From assembly GCF_900078395.1 (NCBI RefSeq), contig NZ_FKLA01000009.1:285305-349304 (forward strand): DNA of 64,000 nt, in the 5' to 3' direction. Positions 17,634 through 25,929 of this stretch are shown here, in pieces. The stretch comes from Anaerotruncus rubiinfantis (GTDB taxonomy: Bacteria > Bacillota > Clostridia > Oscillospirales > Ruminococcaceae). Under the pieces are notes generated by a model. That model worked only from the letters and a program-made list of their open reading frames with translations. It did not search any database and was not told where the DNA came from. A program made the translations under genes and the position numbers. Every line of letters begins with the position of its first letter. Position 1 is the stretch's first letter.

Positions 17634-20594
17634 ATGGGAATGACAATTGGAATCGACATCGGTTCCACCACGGTCAAGATTGTCGTGGTACAGAATAACA
17701 ACATGGTGTACCAGCGGTATGAGCGCCATATGTCCCAGGTGCGCCAGAAGACTCTGGAACTCGTGCGCGACGCGCGTGAAGCGATCGGTGACGAGCCGTT
17801 CACGATTGCGTTTTCCGGCTCGGCGGGGCTTGGCGTCGCGAAATCCGCGGGCATGCCCTTCATCCAGGAGGTCTTTGCCACCGGCGAGGTGGTCAAGACG
17901 ATGGAGCCCGGCACCGACGCGGTGATTGAGCTGGGCGGAGAGGACGCGAAGATCATCTTCTTCACCGGCGGGCTCGAGGAGCGGATGAACGGCTCCTGCG
18001 CGGGCGGCACCGGCGCGTTCATCGACCAGATGGCGACGCTGCTCGACGTGACGCCTACCGAGCTTGATGAACTTTCGCTCAGGAGCGAAAAACTTTATAC
18101 GATCGCGTCCCGCTGCGGCGTGTTCGCCAAGAGCGACATCCAGCCGCTCCTGAATCAGGGCGCGCGCAAGGAAGATATCGCCGCCTCAATCTTCAAGGCG
18201 GTTGTCGACCAGACGATCACCGGCCTTGCGCAGGGACGGCGGATCACCGGCAAGGTGCTGTTCCTGGGCGGCCCGCTCTACTTCTTCAAAGGCCTGCGCC
18301 GGGAATTTGTCCGGTCGCTGCACCTCTCGCCCGAAAACGCCGTATTCCCGGAGATGGGGCGGTTCGCGGTTGCGCTGGGGACAGCGCTTTATGCGGAAAA
18401 AACCAGCCAGCCGATCGATTACGAAACATTGGTTGCAAAGATTGAGGACACCACCAATGAGGTGCGCGCCTCCCGGCTGCTCGACCCGCTTTTCAGGGAG
18501 AAAGCGGAATATGAGGCGTTTTGCGCGCGGCACGCGCGCGACACAGTCGAGAAACGGGACCTTATGGAATACGAGGGGGAAGCTTATCTCGGCATCGACT
18601 GCGGCAGCACCACCACAAAACTGGTGCTCATGAGCGAACAGGAGGAAATCCTCTACGAATATTACAGCGCCAACCGGGGAAATCCTGTCCAGATTGTGAA
18701 GGAGCAGCTCGAATACCTGCTGCCGAGGTGCGAGGGCCGCATCGAAATCAAGGGCTCGGCCGCGACCGGCTATGGTGAGGATCTCATCAAAAACGCCTTT
18801 TCGGTCGACGCGGGGCTGGTCGAAACGATGGCCCACCTGAGAGCCGCCCGGCATTTTAACCCGCTGGTCGACTTCATCCTCGATATCGGCGGCCAGGACA
18901 TCAAATGCTTCAAGGTCCGCAATAATTCGATCGATTCGATCATGTTAAATGAAGCCTGCTCGTCTGGCTGCGGTTCGTTCATCGGCACCTTCGCCCAATC
19001 GATGGGCTATACGGTTGCGGATTTTGCCAAGCTCGGACTGCTGGCAAAATATCCGGTCGACCTTGGTTCCCGTTGCACCGTTTTTATGAATTCGTCGGTT
19101 AAACAGGCGCAGAAGGAAGGCGCTTCGGTGGAGGACATCTCCGCCGGCATTTCGATCTCGGTGGTCAAAAACGCGATTTACAAGGTCATCCGAGCCTCGT
19201 CTGCCGCCGAACTCGGCGAACACATTGTGGTGCAGGGAGGCACCTTTCTGAACGACGCGGTGCTGCGTGCGTTTGAGATGGAGCTTGGGCGCAATGTGGT
19301 CCGTCCGGAGATTGCCGGACTGATGGGCGCTTACGGCGCCGCGCTCTACGCAAAGGAGCTGGGACTCGCAGAGTCCACGCTGATTTCAGCGGCAGACCTC
19401 AGGGAATTCGTACATACTTCCAAATCGGCAATCTGTCAGCATTGCACCAACCACTGCAACCTGACGGTCAATTCATTCGGAAAAGGCAAAAAGTTTATCA
19501 GCGGAAACCGCTGCGAGCGCCCCCTTGGCAACTTCACGGTGGATACCCTGCCGAACCTTTACCGCTACAAGCTCCAGAAAATCAAAGAGCTCGCGCCGGT
19601 GCGCGGGCGGCGTGGGAAGATCGGTCTGCCGCTGGGACTCAATATGCTGGAGAACGTGCCGTTCTGGCATGCTTTTTTCAGTGATCTGGGCTTTGAAGTC
19701 GTGCTCTCAGACATCTCCACCCGCGAAACCTACACCAAAGGGCAGTTTTCGATCCCGTCGGACACCGTCTGCTACCCGGCCAAGCTTCTGCACGGGCATA
19801 TTGAGAACCTGCTCGAAAAAGGTGTGACCGACATCTTTTATCCCTGTCTCACCTACAATTTTGACGAGGAAAAGGGAGACAACCATTATAATTGCCCGGT
19901 TGTCGCCTACTATCCGGAGCTGCTGCGCGCGAATGTCGCGGAACTCTCGCAGGAGCCGGTCAATTTCATCTATCCGCATGTGGGCATCCACATCCCCCGC
20001 AAAATGGGAGAAAAGCTTTATGGAGAACTGTGGAAGTCGTTCCCAACGCTCACGCTCCATGAGGTCCGGCACGCTGCCAAAACAGCATATGAGGCCTATG
20101 ATGCCTGGATGCGGGATGTGAAGGCCGAAGGGCGGCGCGCGATCGATTACGCACGCGGGCACGGCAAAAAGATCATCGTGCTTTCCGGACGGCCCTATCA
20201 CATCGATCCGGAGATCAACCACGGTATCGACCGGCTGATCTCCTCGTTTGGGATCGTAGTGGTTTCGGAGGACTGTGTGGCTGATCTGGTTGAACCGGTC
20301 AAGGTGCATGTCCTCAACCAGTGGACCTACCATTCCCGGCTCTATAACGCCGCCAAATACGTCACCACCCAGCCTGACATGGAGCTGGTGCAGCTCGTGT
20401 CATTCGGCTGCGGCATCGATGCGATCACCACCGACGAGGTGCGCGTGATTTTGGAGGACGGCGGCAAACTCTACACGCAGCTCAAGATCGATGAGATCTC
20501 GAACCTGGGTGCGGTAAAGATCCGCATCCGCAGTCTCCTGGAGGCGGTTGCCGAACGGGAACGCATGGCAAAGGAGGTGGGCGTCCATGGCTGA
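17634..20594 (+). CDS. 2-hydroxyacyl-CoA dehydratase-type activase, two ASKHA domains plus DUF2229
   Basis: A 986-residue protein of the BadF/BadG/HgdC superfamily. ASKHA ATPase domain 1 (residues about 1-300) begins GIDIGSTTVKIV and carries SCAGGTGAFIDQ. Domain 2 (about 315-590) begins LGIDCGSTTTKLV and carries ACSSGCGSFIGTF. A Cys cluster follows (CQHCTNHC and a later Cys), then a DUF2229-type region to the end. Classical activases are homodimers of one ASKHA domain with a bridging [4Fe-4S] cluster that injects an electron using ATP; here two domains are fused. It overlaps the downstream partner gene by 8 bases. The substrate is unknown; this group is not known to act only on CoA esters. 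Confidence 0.85.
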   Translation: MGMTIGIDIGSTTVKIVVVQNNNMVYQRYERHMSQVRQKTLELVRDAREAIGDEPFTIAFSGSAGLGVAKSAGMPFIQEVFATGEVVKTMEPGTDAVIELGGEDAKIIFFTGGLEERMNGSCAGGTGAFIDQMATLLDVTPTELDELSLRSEKLYTIASRCGVFAKSDIQPLLNQGARKEDIAASIFKAVVDQTITGLAQGRRITGKVLFLGGPLYFFKGLRREFVRSLHLSPENAVFPEMGRFAVALGTALYAEKTSQPIDYETLVAKIEDTTNEVRASRLLDPLFREKAEYEAFCARHARDTVEKRDLMEYEGEAYLGIDCGSTTTKLVLMSEQEEILYEYYSANRGNPVQIVKEQLEYLLPRCEGRIEIKGSAATGYGEDLIKNAFSVDAGLVETMAHLRAARHFNPLVDFILDIGGQDIKCFKVRNNSIDSIMLNEACSSGCGSFIGTFAQSMGYTVADFAKLGLLAKYPVDLGSRCTVFMNSSVKQAQKEGASVEDISAGISISVVKNAIYKVIRASSAAELGEHIVVQGGTFLNDAVLRAFEMELGRNVVRPEIAGLMGAYGAALYAKELGLAESTLISAADLREFVHTSKSAICQHCTNHCNLTVNSFGKGKKFISGNRCERPLGNFTVDTLPNLYRYKLQKIKELAPVRGRRGKIGLPLGLNMLENVPFWHAFFSDLGFEVVLSDISTRETYTKGQFSIPSDTVCYPAKLLHGHIENLLEKGVTDIFYPCLTYNFDEEKGDNHYNCPVVAYYPELLRANVAELSQEPVNFIYPHVGIHIPRKMGEKLYGELWKSFPTLTLHEVRHAAKTAYEAYDAWMRDVKAEGRRAIDYARGHGKKIIVLSGRPYHIDPEINHGIDRLISSFGIVVVSEDCVADLVEPVKVHVLNQWTYHSRLYNAAKYVTTQPDMELVQLVSFGCGIDAITTDEVRVILEDGGKLYTQLKIDEISNLGAVKIRIRSLLEAVAERERMAKEVGVHG

Positions 20595-21942
20595 GGAAGA
20601 GCGCGTAGTCTTTACAAAAGAGATGAAAAAGGATTACACCATCCTGGTCCCGACCATGCTGCCGATCCACTTTAAATTGATGCTCAACATCCTGCGGGAG
20701 TACGGCTACAAGGTCGAGCTTTTGGAAACGAGCGGCAAAGAGGTTGTGGACTGCGGCCTTCGGAATGTCCACAACGACACCTGCTACCCTGCGCTGCTGG
20801 TCATCGGCCAGCTCATCAACGCATTGGAATCCGGCAAATACGATATCCACAAGGTCGCCCTGCTGATGACCCAGACAGGCGGCGGCTGCCGCGCTTCGAA
20901 CTATATCCACCTGCTGCGCAAAGCGCTGCAAAAGAGCGGTTACGGCTTTATCCCGGTCATCTCACTCAGTATGGGGATGGAGAAAAATCCGGGCTTTACC
21001 CTTTCTCCGATGATGCTTGACCGGATTTTTTATGCGGTCAGCTACGGCGATCTTTTGATGCTGCTGGCAAACCAGTGCAAGCCCTACGAGATGGTAGCGG
21101 GCGCGACCGACGCGCTGGTCGATCACTGGGCCTGGCATTTGACCAATGAGATGAAAGGGCGCGGACTCCTGAGCTATAAACAGGTGCGCGCCAATTACAA
21201 AAAGATCATTGCAGATTTTGCGGCGATGCCGCGCTACAGCCAGAAAAAAGTGCGGGTTGGGGTCGTGGGCGAAATCTATGTCAAGTTTTCGCCGCTCGGA
21301 AACAACAACCTTGAGGAGTTTCTGCTTTCGGAGGGCGCCGAGGTGGTTGTCCCCGGGCTTTTGGATTTTTGCCTCTACTGCATCTACAATCAGCTCATGG
21401 ATCACAAGCTCTATGGCCGCCCGGGGGCGGTCAAAGCGTGGGTTTTTGAAAAGGTGTTCCGGATGCTCACCAAAAAGCAGGAGGACGTGATTGTAGCAAT
21501 CGAACAGAACGGCGAATTTTCACCGGGCGGGTACTTCCCCCATACCATCAATCTTGTGCGCGGATATATTGGCCACGGCGTCAAGATGGGCGAAGGCTGG
21601 CTGCTCACCGCCGAAATGCTTGAACTGATTGAATCGGGCGTTTCCAATATCGTCTGTACGCAGCCGTTTGGCTGCCTGCCCAACCACATCGTGGGCAAGG
21701 GCATGATGCGCGTCATCAAGGAACGAAATCCCAAATCGAATATCGTGGCGGTCGATTACGACCCCGGCGCCACCAAGATCAACCAGGAAAACCGTATCAA
21801 GCTGATGCTTGCGAACGCCACCGCCATCGAAGAGGAAGAGGAAAAGCTGCGCGAAGCGCTTAAGCTGGTACTTGAACGGGAAAAGGAAATCGCGCCGGAG
21901 CCGGGTTCCCTGCCCGAATTGGCGGTCGGCACCAAGATGTAA
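20587..21942 (+). CDS. 2-hydroxyacyl-CoA dehydratase component-like protein
   Basis: A 451-residue partner of the activase, related to the HgdB-type dehydratase subunits and the COG3581-like group. Conserved Cys/Gly segments include CYPALLVIGQ, TQTGGGCRASNY and TQPFGCLPNH, which are likely Fe-S ligand regions. ATG 20587 is preceded by AAAGGAGGTGGG; it overlaps the activase stop (ATGGCTGA), indicating tight coupling. An in-frame ATG at 20548 lies inside the activase gene without a ribosome site. No acyl-CoA transferase or dehydrogenase gene is nearby, so a classical amino-acid fermentation pathway is not supported. The function is open; a low-potential reductase like the double-cubane proteins is possible. 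Confidence 0.8.
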   Translation: MAEEERVVFTKEMKKDYTILVPTMLPIHFKLMLNILREYGYKVELLETSGKEVVDCGLRNVHNDTCYPALLVIGQLINALESGKYDIHKVALLMTQTGGGCRASNYIHLLRKALQKSGYGFIPVISLSMGMEKNPGFTLSPMMLDRIFYAVSYGDLLMLLANQCKPYEMVAGATDALVDHWAWHLTNEMKGRGLLSYKQVRANYKKIIADFAAMPRYSQKKVRVGVVGEIYVKFSPLGNNNLEEFLLSEGAEVVVPGLLDFCLYCIYNQLMDHKLYGRPGAVKAWVFEKVFRMLTKKQEDVIVAIEQNGEFSPGGYFPHTINLVRGYIGHGVKMGEGWLLTAEMLELIESGVSNIVCTQPFGCLPNHIVGKGMMRVIKERNPKSNIVAVDYDPGATKINQENRIKLMLANATAIEEEEEKLREALKLVLEREKEIAPEPGSLPELAVGTKM

Positions 21943-21998
21943 ACGGCGGGACAATTTTCATTTTTCCGGGAAAGGATACGGAAAAAGACCAACTATCT

Positions 21999-22024
21999 GA
22001 GGCGCGGCCCTGCGGCCGCGCCTC
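21999..22024. terminator. GC-rich stem-loop after the dehydratase gene
   Basis: GAGGCGCGGCC pairs with GGCCGCGCCTC around a CTGC loop. There is no T-run after it on the plus strand, so it may be a weak terminator or another mosaic palindrome. Confidence 0.45.
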
Positions 22025-22051
22025 ATAAAACGGTAAAATTGGGGGCAAAAC

Positions 22052-22915
22052 ATGACGGCAGTGGAGCTTTGCGGGATACTCCTGCTCTTTTTCATCTACG
22101 CCTTCCTCGGCTGGTGCTTTGAGAGCACTGTCTGCTCGGTCAGCCAGCATAAGCTGGTCAACCGCGGCTTTCTGAGCGGACCGGTGGTTCCGGTTTATGC
22201 CTGCGGCGCGCTGGCGGTGGTTTACTGCCTGTCCCCTGTGCAGGATAATCTGCCGCTGCTTTACCTTTGCAGCGTGGTGCTCATGAGCGCGATTGAATAT
22301 TTTACCGGCTGGCTGCTTGAAACCCTGTTCCACACCAGATGGTGGGATTATTCCAGCCATAAATTTAATCTGCATGGCCGTATCTGCTTGGCCAACTGTC
22401 TGATCTTCGGCCTGATGGCGGTTCTCGCGCTCAAGCTGCTGCATCCGCTTGTGCTGCATCTGGTCGGGTCGCTTTCGCTGGTGGCGCTGGTTTGGTGGGC
22501 CTCCTCCTGTACCACCCTTTTCGCGGTGGATCTTTTCCTGTCGGTGCGCACCGCGATGCAGCTTTCCGGCAAACTGGATGCATTGCAGGCGGCGCTGGCG
22601 GAGGCTCGTGAACGCACCGAGGCGGTCATCGCCGAAAAGAAGCTCGCGGCCGAACAATTTGGCGGGATGTCCCTGTCCGAACGGGTCGACGCACTGCTGG
22701 AGCGGGGAGAGAGCCTTTCTCTGCACGACCGGCTGCATGAACTGACCCACAGTCACAATATGCTGCACCGGCGTATGCTGGACGCATTCCCAACCATGAA
22801 ACCAAGGCACAATAAAGCGTCGCTTGACGAGCTGCGCGCCGCGATCGCAAAGGCGCGCCGGGAATATCGCGACGCGAAGGCGGCTCGAAAAGCAAAGAAG
22901 GCAAAGAACGCCTGA
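22052..22915 (+). CDS. Putative ABC transporter permease (PF06541-like membrane protein)
   Basis: An integral membrane protein (287 residues) with about five helices in the first 165 residues, then a charged coiled coil to the end. The N-terminal FFIYAFLGWCFESTVCS, the RGFLSGPVVPVYACGA segment and WWDYSSHKFNLHGRICL are the signature of the poorly characterised 'putative ABC-transporter type IV' (CmpB-like) family common in Clostridia. The C-terminal part (about 165-287) is rich in A, E, R and K and looks cytoplasmic. No ATPase gene lies next to it, so a transport role is not shown here. GGGGG precedes ATG 22052. Confidence 0.75.
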   Translation: MTAVELCGILLLFFIYAFLGWCFESTVCSVSQHKLVNRGFLSGPVVPVYACGALAVVYCLSPVQDNLPLLYLCSVVLMSAIEYFTGWLLETLFHTRWWDYSSHKFNLHGRICLANCLIFGLMAVLALKLLHPLVLHLVGSLSLVALVWWASSCTTLFAVDLFLSVRTAMQLSGKLDALQAALAEARERTEAVIAEKKLAAEQFGGMSLSERVDALLERGESLSLHDRLHELTHSHNMLHRRMLDAFPTMKPRHNKASLDELRAAIAKARREYRDAKAARKAKKAKNA

Positions 22916-22969
22916 TACGAGGCGGGATTGCTTTTTGATATGGACAGAAGGAAAGGATGTGCGATCTGT

Positions 22970-23980
22970 ATGAAAAGACGGTTGGCAGCGGCTCTTTCGG
23001 TGCTGCTTATGCTGGGGACGGCGGTTCCGGCGTTTGCGGAGCAGGCCGCCTATTCTCAGCTTGCAAATGCGGAAATCAACGAATCCACGGTGACCCAGGG
23101 CGGCTATATCTATACCGCGGTCAAAGGCTTTATCGAGCGGATTAATCCGGCGACAAACGAGCGGATTACCGTGGCGGCCCAAAAGGACGCCTACAGCGTC
23201 GCGGACTTTTCAGTTTTGGACAATTGGGTCTACTGGTACGGCAAAAACGCTGTCTACAAGGCGAAAACGGACGGGTCCGGCCTTGTAAAGCTTGCGGCTG
23301 GCGGCAGTGGAGACGCGGCGGTATCGAATCTGCGGGTCACACCGAAGGGAATCTTCTACTGCCTCGGCGGAAAAACAGGCGGGCGCGCGGTCTATCGGAT
23401 GAAGCTCGATGGGGCCGGCCGCGTGAAGCTGGAGATCGAACCGGTCAGCCGGTTCGAAGTGGATGGAGATTTCCTCTACTACCTTCCGGAGGGGGATGAG
23501 ACGCTTTACCGGTGCGGGCTCGACGGCGGGGATATTGCGCAGGCAGCGCGGCTCGAGGGGGATGAGTGGCTGCCGGAGGTCTACAACGGCACGGTCTATT
23601 ATCCGGACGCTGGGAAATGGTACTATGTGAACAAAAACAACCAGATTAAACAGAGCAATACGCCGTCCAAAATCCCCAACGAATACTATATTTCCGGCCT
23701 GCCCAGCTTTGACCCGTTCGGGGCCACCCCCAGCCGCGTGTCAATTGTCACCGCGGCCACCCGGAAATCTTTTGCACTCGAGAATGTATCGCGCTATTCC
23801 CTGCTTGGCTCGAAGGAACATCTGTACTATTACCAGTCCGGCGACAAGAAAGGGCTCTACCGCTGCGGCTGGAATGGCAAAAACAAAGAGAAGCTCGCGG
23901 ACAGCGGCACCCCCATCCTGCTCGCGAACGGCTATATGGTCTACCTGAAAGGGAATGATATTGCCTGGGTGAAGGATTGA
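22970..23980 (+). CDS. Secreted beta-propeller-like protein (DUF5050-like)
   Basis: An exported protein (336 residues) with a clear signal peptide (KRR, hydrophobic core, AFA cleavage site near residue 23). The mature part consists of repeats with Y-W/Y-Y pairs such as GGYIYTAVKG, NWVYWYGKNAVYKA, GDFLYYLPEG and EHLYYYQSGD, each spaced about 40-45 residues. This is typical of the DUF5050 family of extracellular six- or seven-bladed propellers. I chose ATG 22970 because it gives a proper signal peptide; upstream in-frame starts at 22928 (TTG) and 22940 exist. The ligand is unknown; similar proteins sit in Clostridia cell envelopes. Confidence 0.7.
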   Translation: MKRRLAAALSVLLMLGTAVPAFAEQAAYSQLANAEINESTVTQGGYIYTAVKGFIERINPATNERITVAAQKDAYSVADFSVLDNWVYWYGKNAVYKAKTDGSGLVKLAAGGSGDAAVSNLRVTPKGIFYCLGGKTGGRAVYRMKLDGAGRVKLEIEPVSRFEVDGDFLYYLPEGDETLYRCGLDGGDIAQAARLEGDEWLPEVYNGTVYYPDAGKWYYVNKNNQIKQSNTPSKIPNEYYISGLPSFDPFGATPSRVSIVTAATRKSFALENVSRYSLLGSKEHLYYYQSGDKKGLYRCGWNGKNKEKLADSGTPILLANGYMVYLKGNDIAWVKD

Positions 23981-23995
23981 ACGGAACCTGGCATT

Positions 23996-24024
23996 AAAAA
24001 GCGGTCCGCCGGAAGGCGGACCGC
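23996..24024. terminator. Bidirectional terminator
   Basis: GCGGTCCGCC-GGAA-GGCGGACCGC forms a 10-bp perfect stem between convergent genes, with AAAAA on the left (T-run for the minus strand) and TTCGCTTTCT on the right. Confidence 0.8.
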
Positions 24025-24042
24025 TTCGCTTTCTATGTGGGA

Positions 24043-24552
24043 TTACCCGGCGGAGGAGCTCTCCGTCGTGCGTTTGAAGAGATCGTAAGGATTGGTCACG
24101 CCGATGGGCTCGAGCTCCGGGTCATCATTGCCGCGGTACATGAGGCTCTCGTCTGACGCAACGTCAAAATAGAATTCATTCATCGTCTCCCCCATCACCC
24201 CGCCTTCAAAATTACGGGACTCCACTTGCAAAGTGATGGTTTTGTCAGCCTCGTGAAAGAGATAACTCCCTTCGATCCGGCCCATTCCCGCGAAGAGGTT
24301 TACCCGGAAGAGGAAGGTTCCGTCCTCCCGCAGGGTGAGGGTTGGCCAGTATTGTTCATCCACCCCTTCCGGTTCGCTGACGTATTTTCCGGCAACGGCG
24401 GAAAGATCGGCCTGAGGAACGGCGGACTCCGCTTGGGCGGGGGCGCTTTCCCGGTCCGGCGCGGATGGGGATGCGGACGGCGCCGGGCCGCGCGAGCAGG
24501 CGCAGCAGAAGGCAAGCGACAGAATCAGAAGGCCGGTCAGAAAACGTTTCAA
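24043..24552 (-). CDS. Hypothetical lipoprotein
   Basis: A 169-residue protein with a lipoprotein signal (KRFLTGLLILSLAFCCAC, lipobox Cys near 17-19) and a Ser/Pro/Ala-rich linker. The following small beta-rich domain contains GKYVSEPEG, LTLREDGTFLFRVN and GSYLFHEADKTITL, a pattern seen in lipocalin-like or copper-resistance NlpE-like lipoproteins. The start is TTG at 24552 behind AGGAGG; the first residue is therefore Met from a TTG codon. No function can be assigned. Confidence 0.65.
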   Translation of the reverse strand: MKRFLTGLLILSLAFCCACSRGPAPSASPSAPDRESAPAQAESAVPQADLSAVAGKYVSEPEGVDEQYWPTLTLREDGTFLFRVNLFAGMGRIEGSYLFHEADKTITLQVESRNFEGGVMGETMNEFYFDVASDESLMYRGNDDPELEPIGVTNPYDLFKRTTESSSAG

Positions 24553-24569
24553 ATTGGATTCCTCCTTTT

Positions 24570-25475
24570 TTAAAACCAGTGTTTTTTCTTAAAGAAGAGG
24601 ATGAACAGCCCGACAACCGCGGCGCTTACGCAGATGACCACCGGATAGGCATATGGCCAGTGGTATTCCGGCATGGCAAGGTTCATCCCGTACCAGCCCG
24701 CGATCAGGGTCAGCGGCAGGAAGATCGCAGTGATCACAGTGAACACCTTCATGATCTGGTTGAGGTTGATATCAACCTGCGCCTGATAGGCTTCCCGCAC
24801 CTGGGTGACGTAGTCCCGCAGGTTCAGAACATGATTTTCCAGCCGGTTGATCCGCTGGGAGAGCAGCCGGAAATAGCGCAGCATGCCCTTTTCACACAGC
24901 CCGTTTTCATTCTGTTCAATCCCTTCACAGATGGTGAAGAGCTGTTCGTAATACCGCTTGAGGGCCATCAGCCTGCGGCGCAGCGAGACGATCTCCCGGA
25001 TGCAGGAGCTTTTTTCGTCGGTGATGAGCGCTTCTTCGAGTTCGGAAATCTCCTGCTCGATCGCTTCAAGCGTGAGGTAATCGTTTGAGGTGAGACGGTC
25101 GAGAAACAGATAGAGCACCTGCCCCAGGCCGGTGACGCGGTATTCCTCCGAGCGGATCGTCTCAAAGACCGCGTCGACCTCGGGGCTGCCGTCGGTGATG
25201 AAGATCAGCAGATCATGGGTCAGGCAGACGCTGAATTGTTCGGCCGGCGCAAGCAGATTGCCAAGATCGGGCAGGGCGAACGAGATATAGTCGAACTGAT
25301 CTCGGCTTTCATGCCGCGCAACGCCGCTTTCAAGCAGCCGTTCGAGCAGCGGCGCGTTTTTGCCGAGCAGTGTTTTTGCCTCTGCGAGCTTTGTGGGCGG
25401 CGCGATGCACAGCCGTGGCCCGGCGGCGGCCGGGTCGTCGGGCAGGAGGTTGCCGTCCCGCAGCAAATAAACCAT
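24570..25475 (-). CDS. corA: CorA family divalent cation transporter
   Basis: A pentameric Mg2+/Co2+ channel family protein (301 residues). It has an N-terminal alpha/beta cytoplasmic domain, a long stalk helix (about residues 150-235) and two C-terminal membrane helices. The signature GMN is present as GWYGMN, with the following loop MPEYHWPY. The C-terminus is the usual short basic tail (FFKKKHWF). No Mg2+ riboswitch is visible in front of it. Confidence 0.92.
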   Translation of the reverse strand: MVYLLRDGNLLPDDPAAAGPRLCIAPPTKLAEAKTLLGKNAPLLERLLESGVARHESRDQFDYISFALPDLGNLLAPAEQFSVCLTHDLLIFITDGSPEVDAVFETIRSEEYRVTGLGQVLYLFLDRLTSNDYLTLEAIEQEISELEEALITDEKSSCIREIVSLRRRLMALKRYYEQLFTICEGIEQNENGLCEKGMLRYFRLLSQRINRLENHVLNLRDYVTQVREAYQAQVDINLNQIMKVFTVITAIFLPLTLIAGWYGMNLAMPEYHWPYAYPVVICVSAAVVGLFILFFKKKHWF

Positions 25476-25579
25476 AGCGGATCACTTCCAAAGCTGTTTT
25501 TTCCATTTTACCATGTTCCAGGGGAAAATTCCATGCGTGGGAGTGGCATTTCGGGTGTTTTTCGCATAGAATGGATTAC

Positions 25580-25608
25580 TTGCCGAATACGGCGGAGTTT
25601 GTTATAAT
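25580..25608 (+). promoter_or_regulatory. Promoter of the glmS transcript
   Basis: TTGCCG, a 17-base spacer and a perfect TATAAT place the transcript start near 25615, about 75 bases before the ribozyme cleavage site. Confidence 0.7.
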
Positions 25609-25689
25609 GAATCCACAAAAGAAATGGAAAGGGGGACCGTTTGCCAAAAAAATTTAGGGAGGTGGGTAACGAAAAAGAAGGAACCCTTA

Positions 25690-25836
25690 AGCGCCAGAAC
25701 CGCATTCTGCGGTTGACGAGGTGGGAGGCGATCGAAAATTCGGCGGATGCCTCTCCGTCACGCTTCCAGGCGAAGCTGTCTGCTGAAAACTTCCGGGCAA
25801 CCGGATCGACAAAGGGGACAGCGGGAAGTTGAAATT
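25690..25836 (+). ncRNA. glmS ribozyme: glmS self-cleaving ribozyme/riboswitch
   Basis: The conserved core is directly readable: AAGCGCCAGAACC at 25689-25701, then GGTTGACGAGGTGGGAGG from 25711, ATCGAAAATTCGGCGGATGCC from 25731 (given in parts: ATCGAAAATT, CGGCGGATGCC), and the downstream AAACTTC and GGGAAGTTG elements that build the outer pseudoknot. The cleavage site is between A25690 and G25691. In this class glucosamine-6-phosphate acts as the catalytic cofactor, and the cleaved mRNA is degraded. It lies about 95 bases before glmS, as expected. The 3' limit is approximate. Confidence 0.95.
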
Positions 25837-25929
25837 GCATTCGATTACACCTGCGCCGCATTCCGCGCGGCACGGGCAGGTGGCTTTTGATACATCAATT
25901 TGAGCCGCGCGGAGAAATCAGAGGTTTCT

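Noticed and set aside
20548..20586. Earlier ATG start for the dehydratase-like gene
   Set aside because: It lies within the activase coding sequence with no ribosome site, while ATG 20587 follows AAAGGAGGTGGG.
25476..25600. Mg2+ riboswitch (M-box) before corA
   Set aside because: The upstream minus-strand sequence is short and shows none of the conserved M-box helices.
25641..25832. 63-codon open frame before glmS
   Set aside because: It coincides with the glmS ribozyme, whose conserved RNA core explains the sequence.
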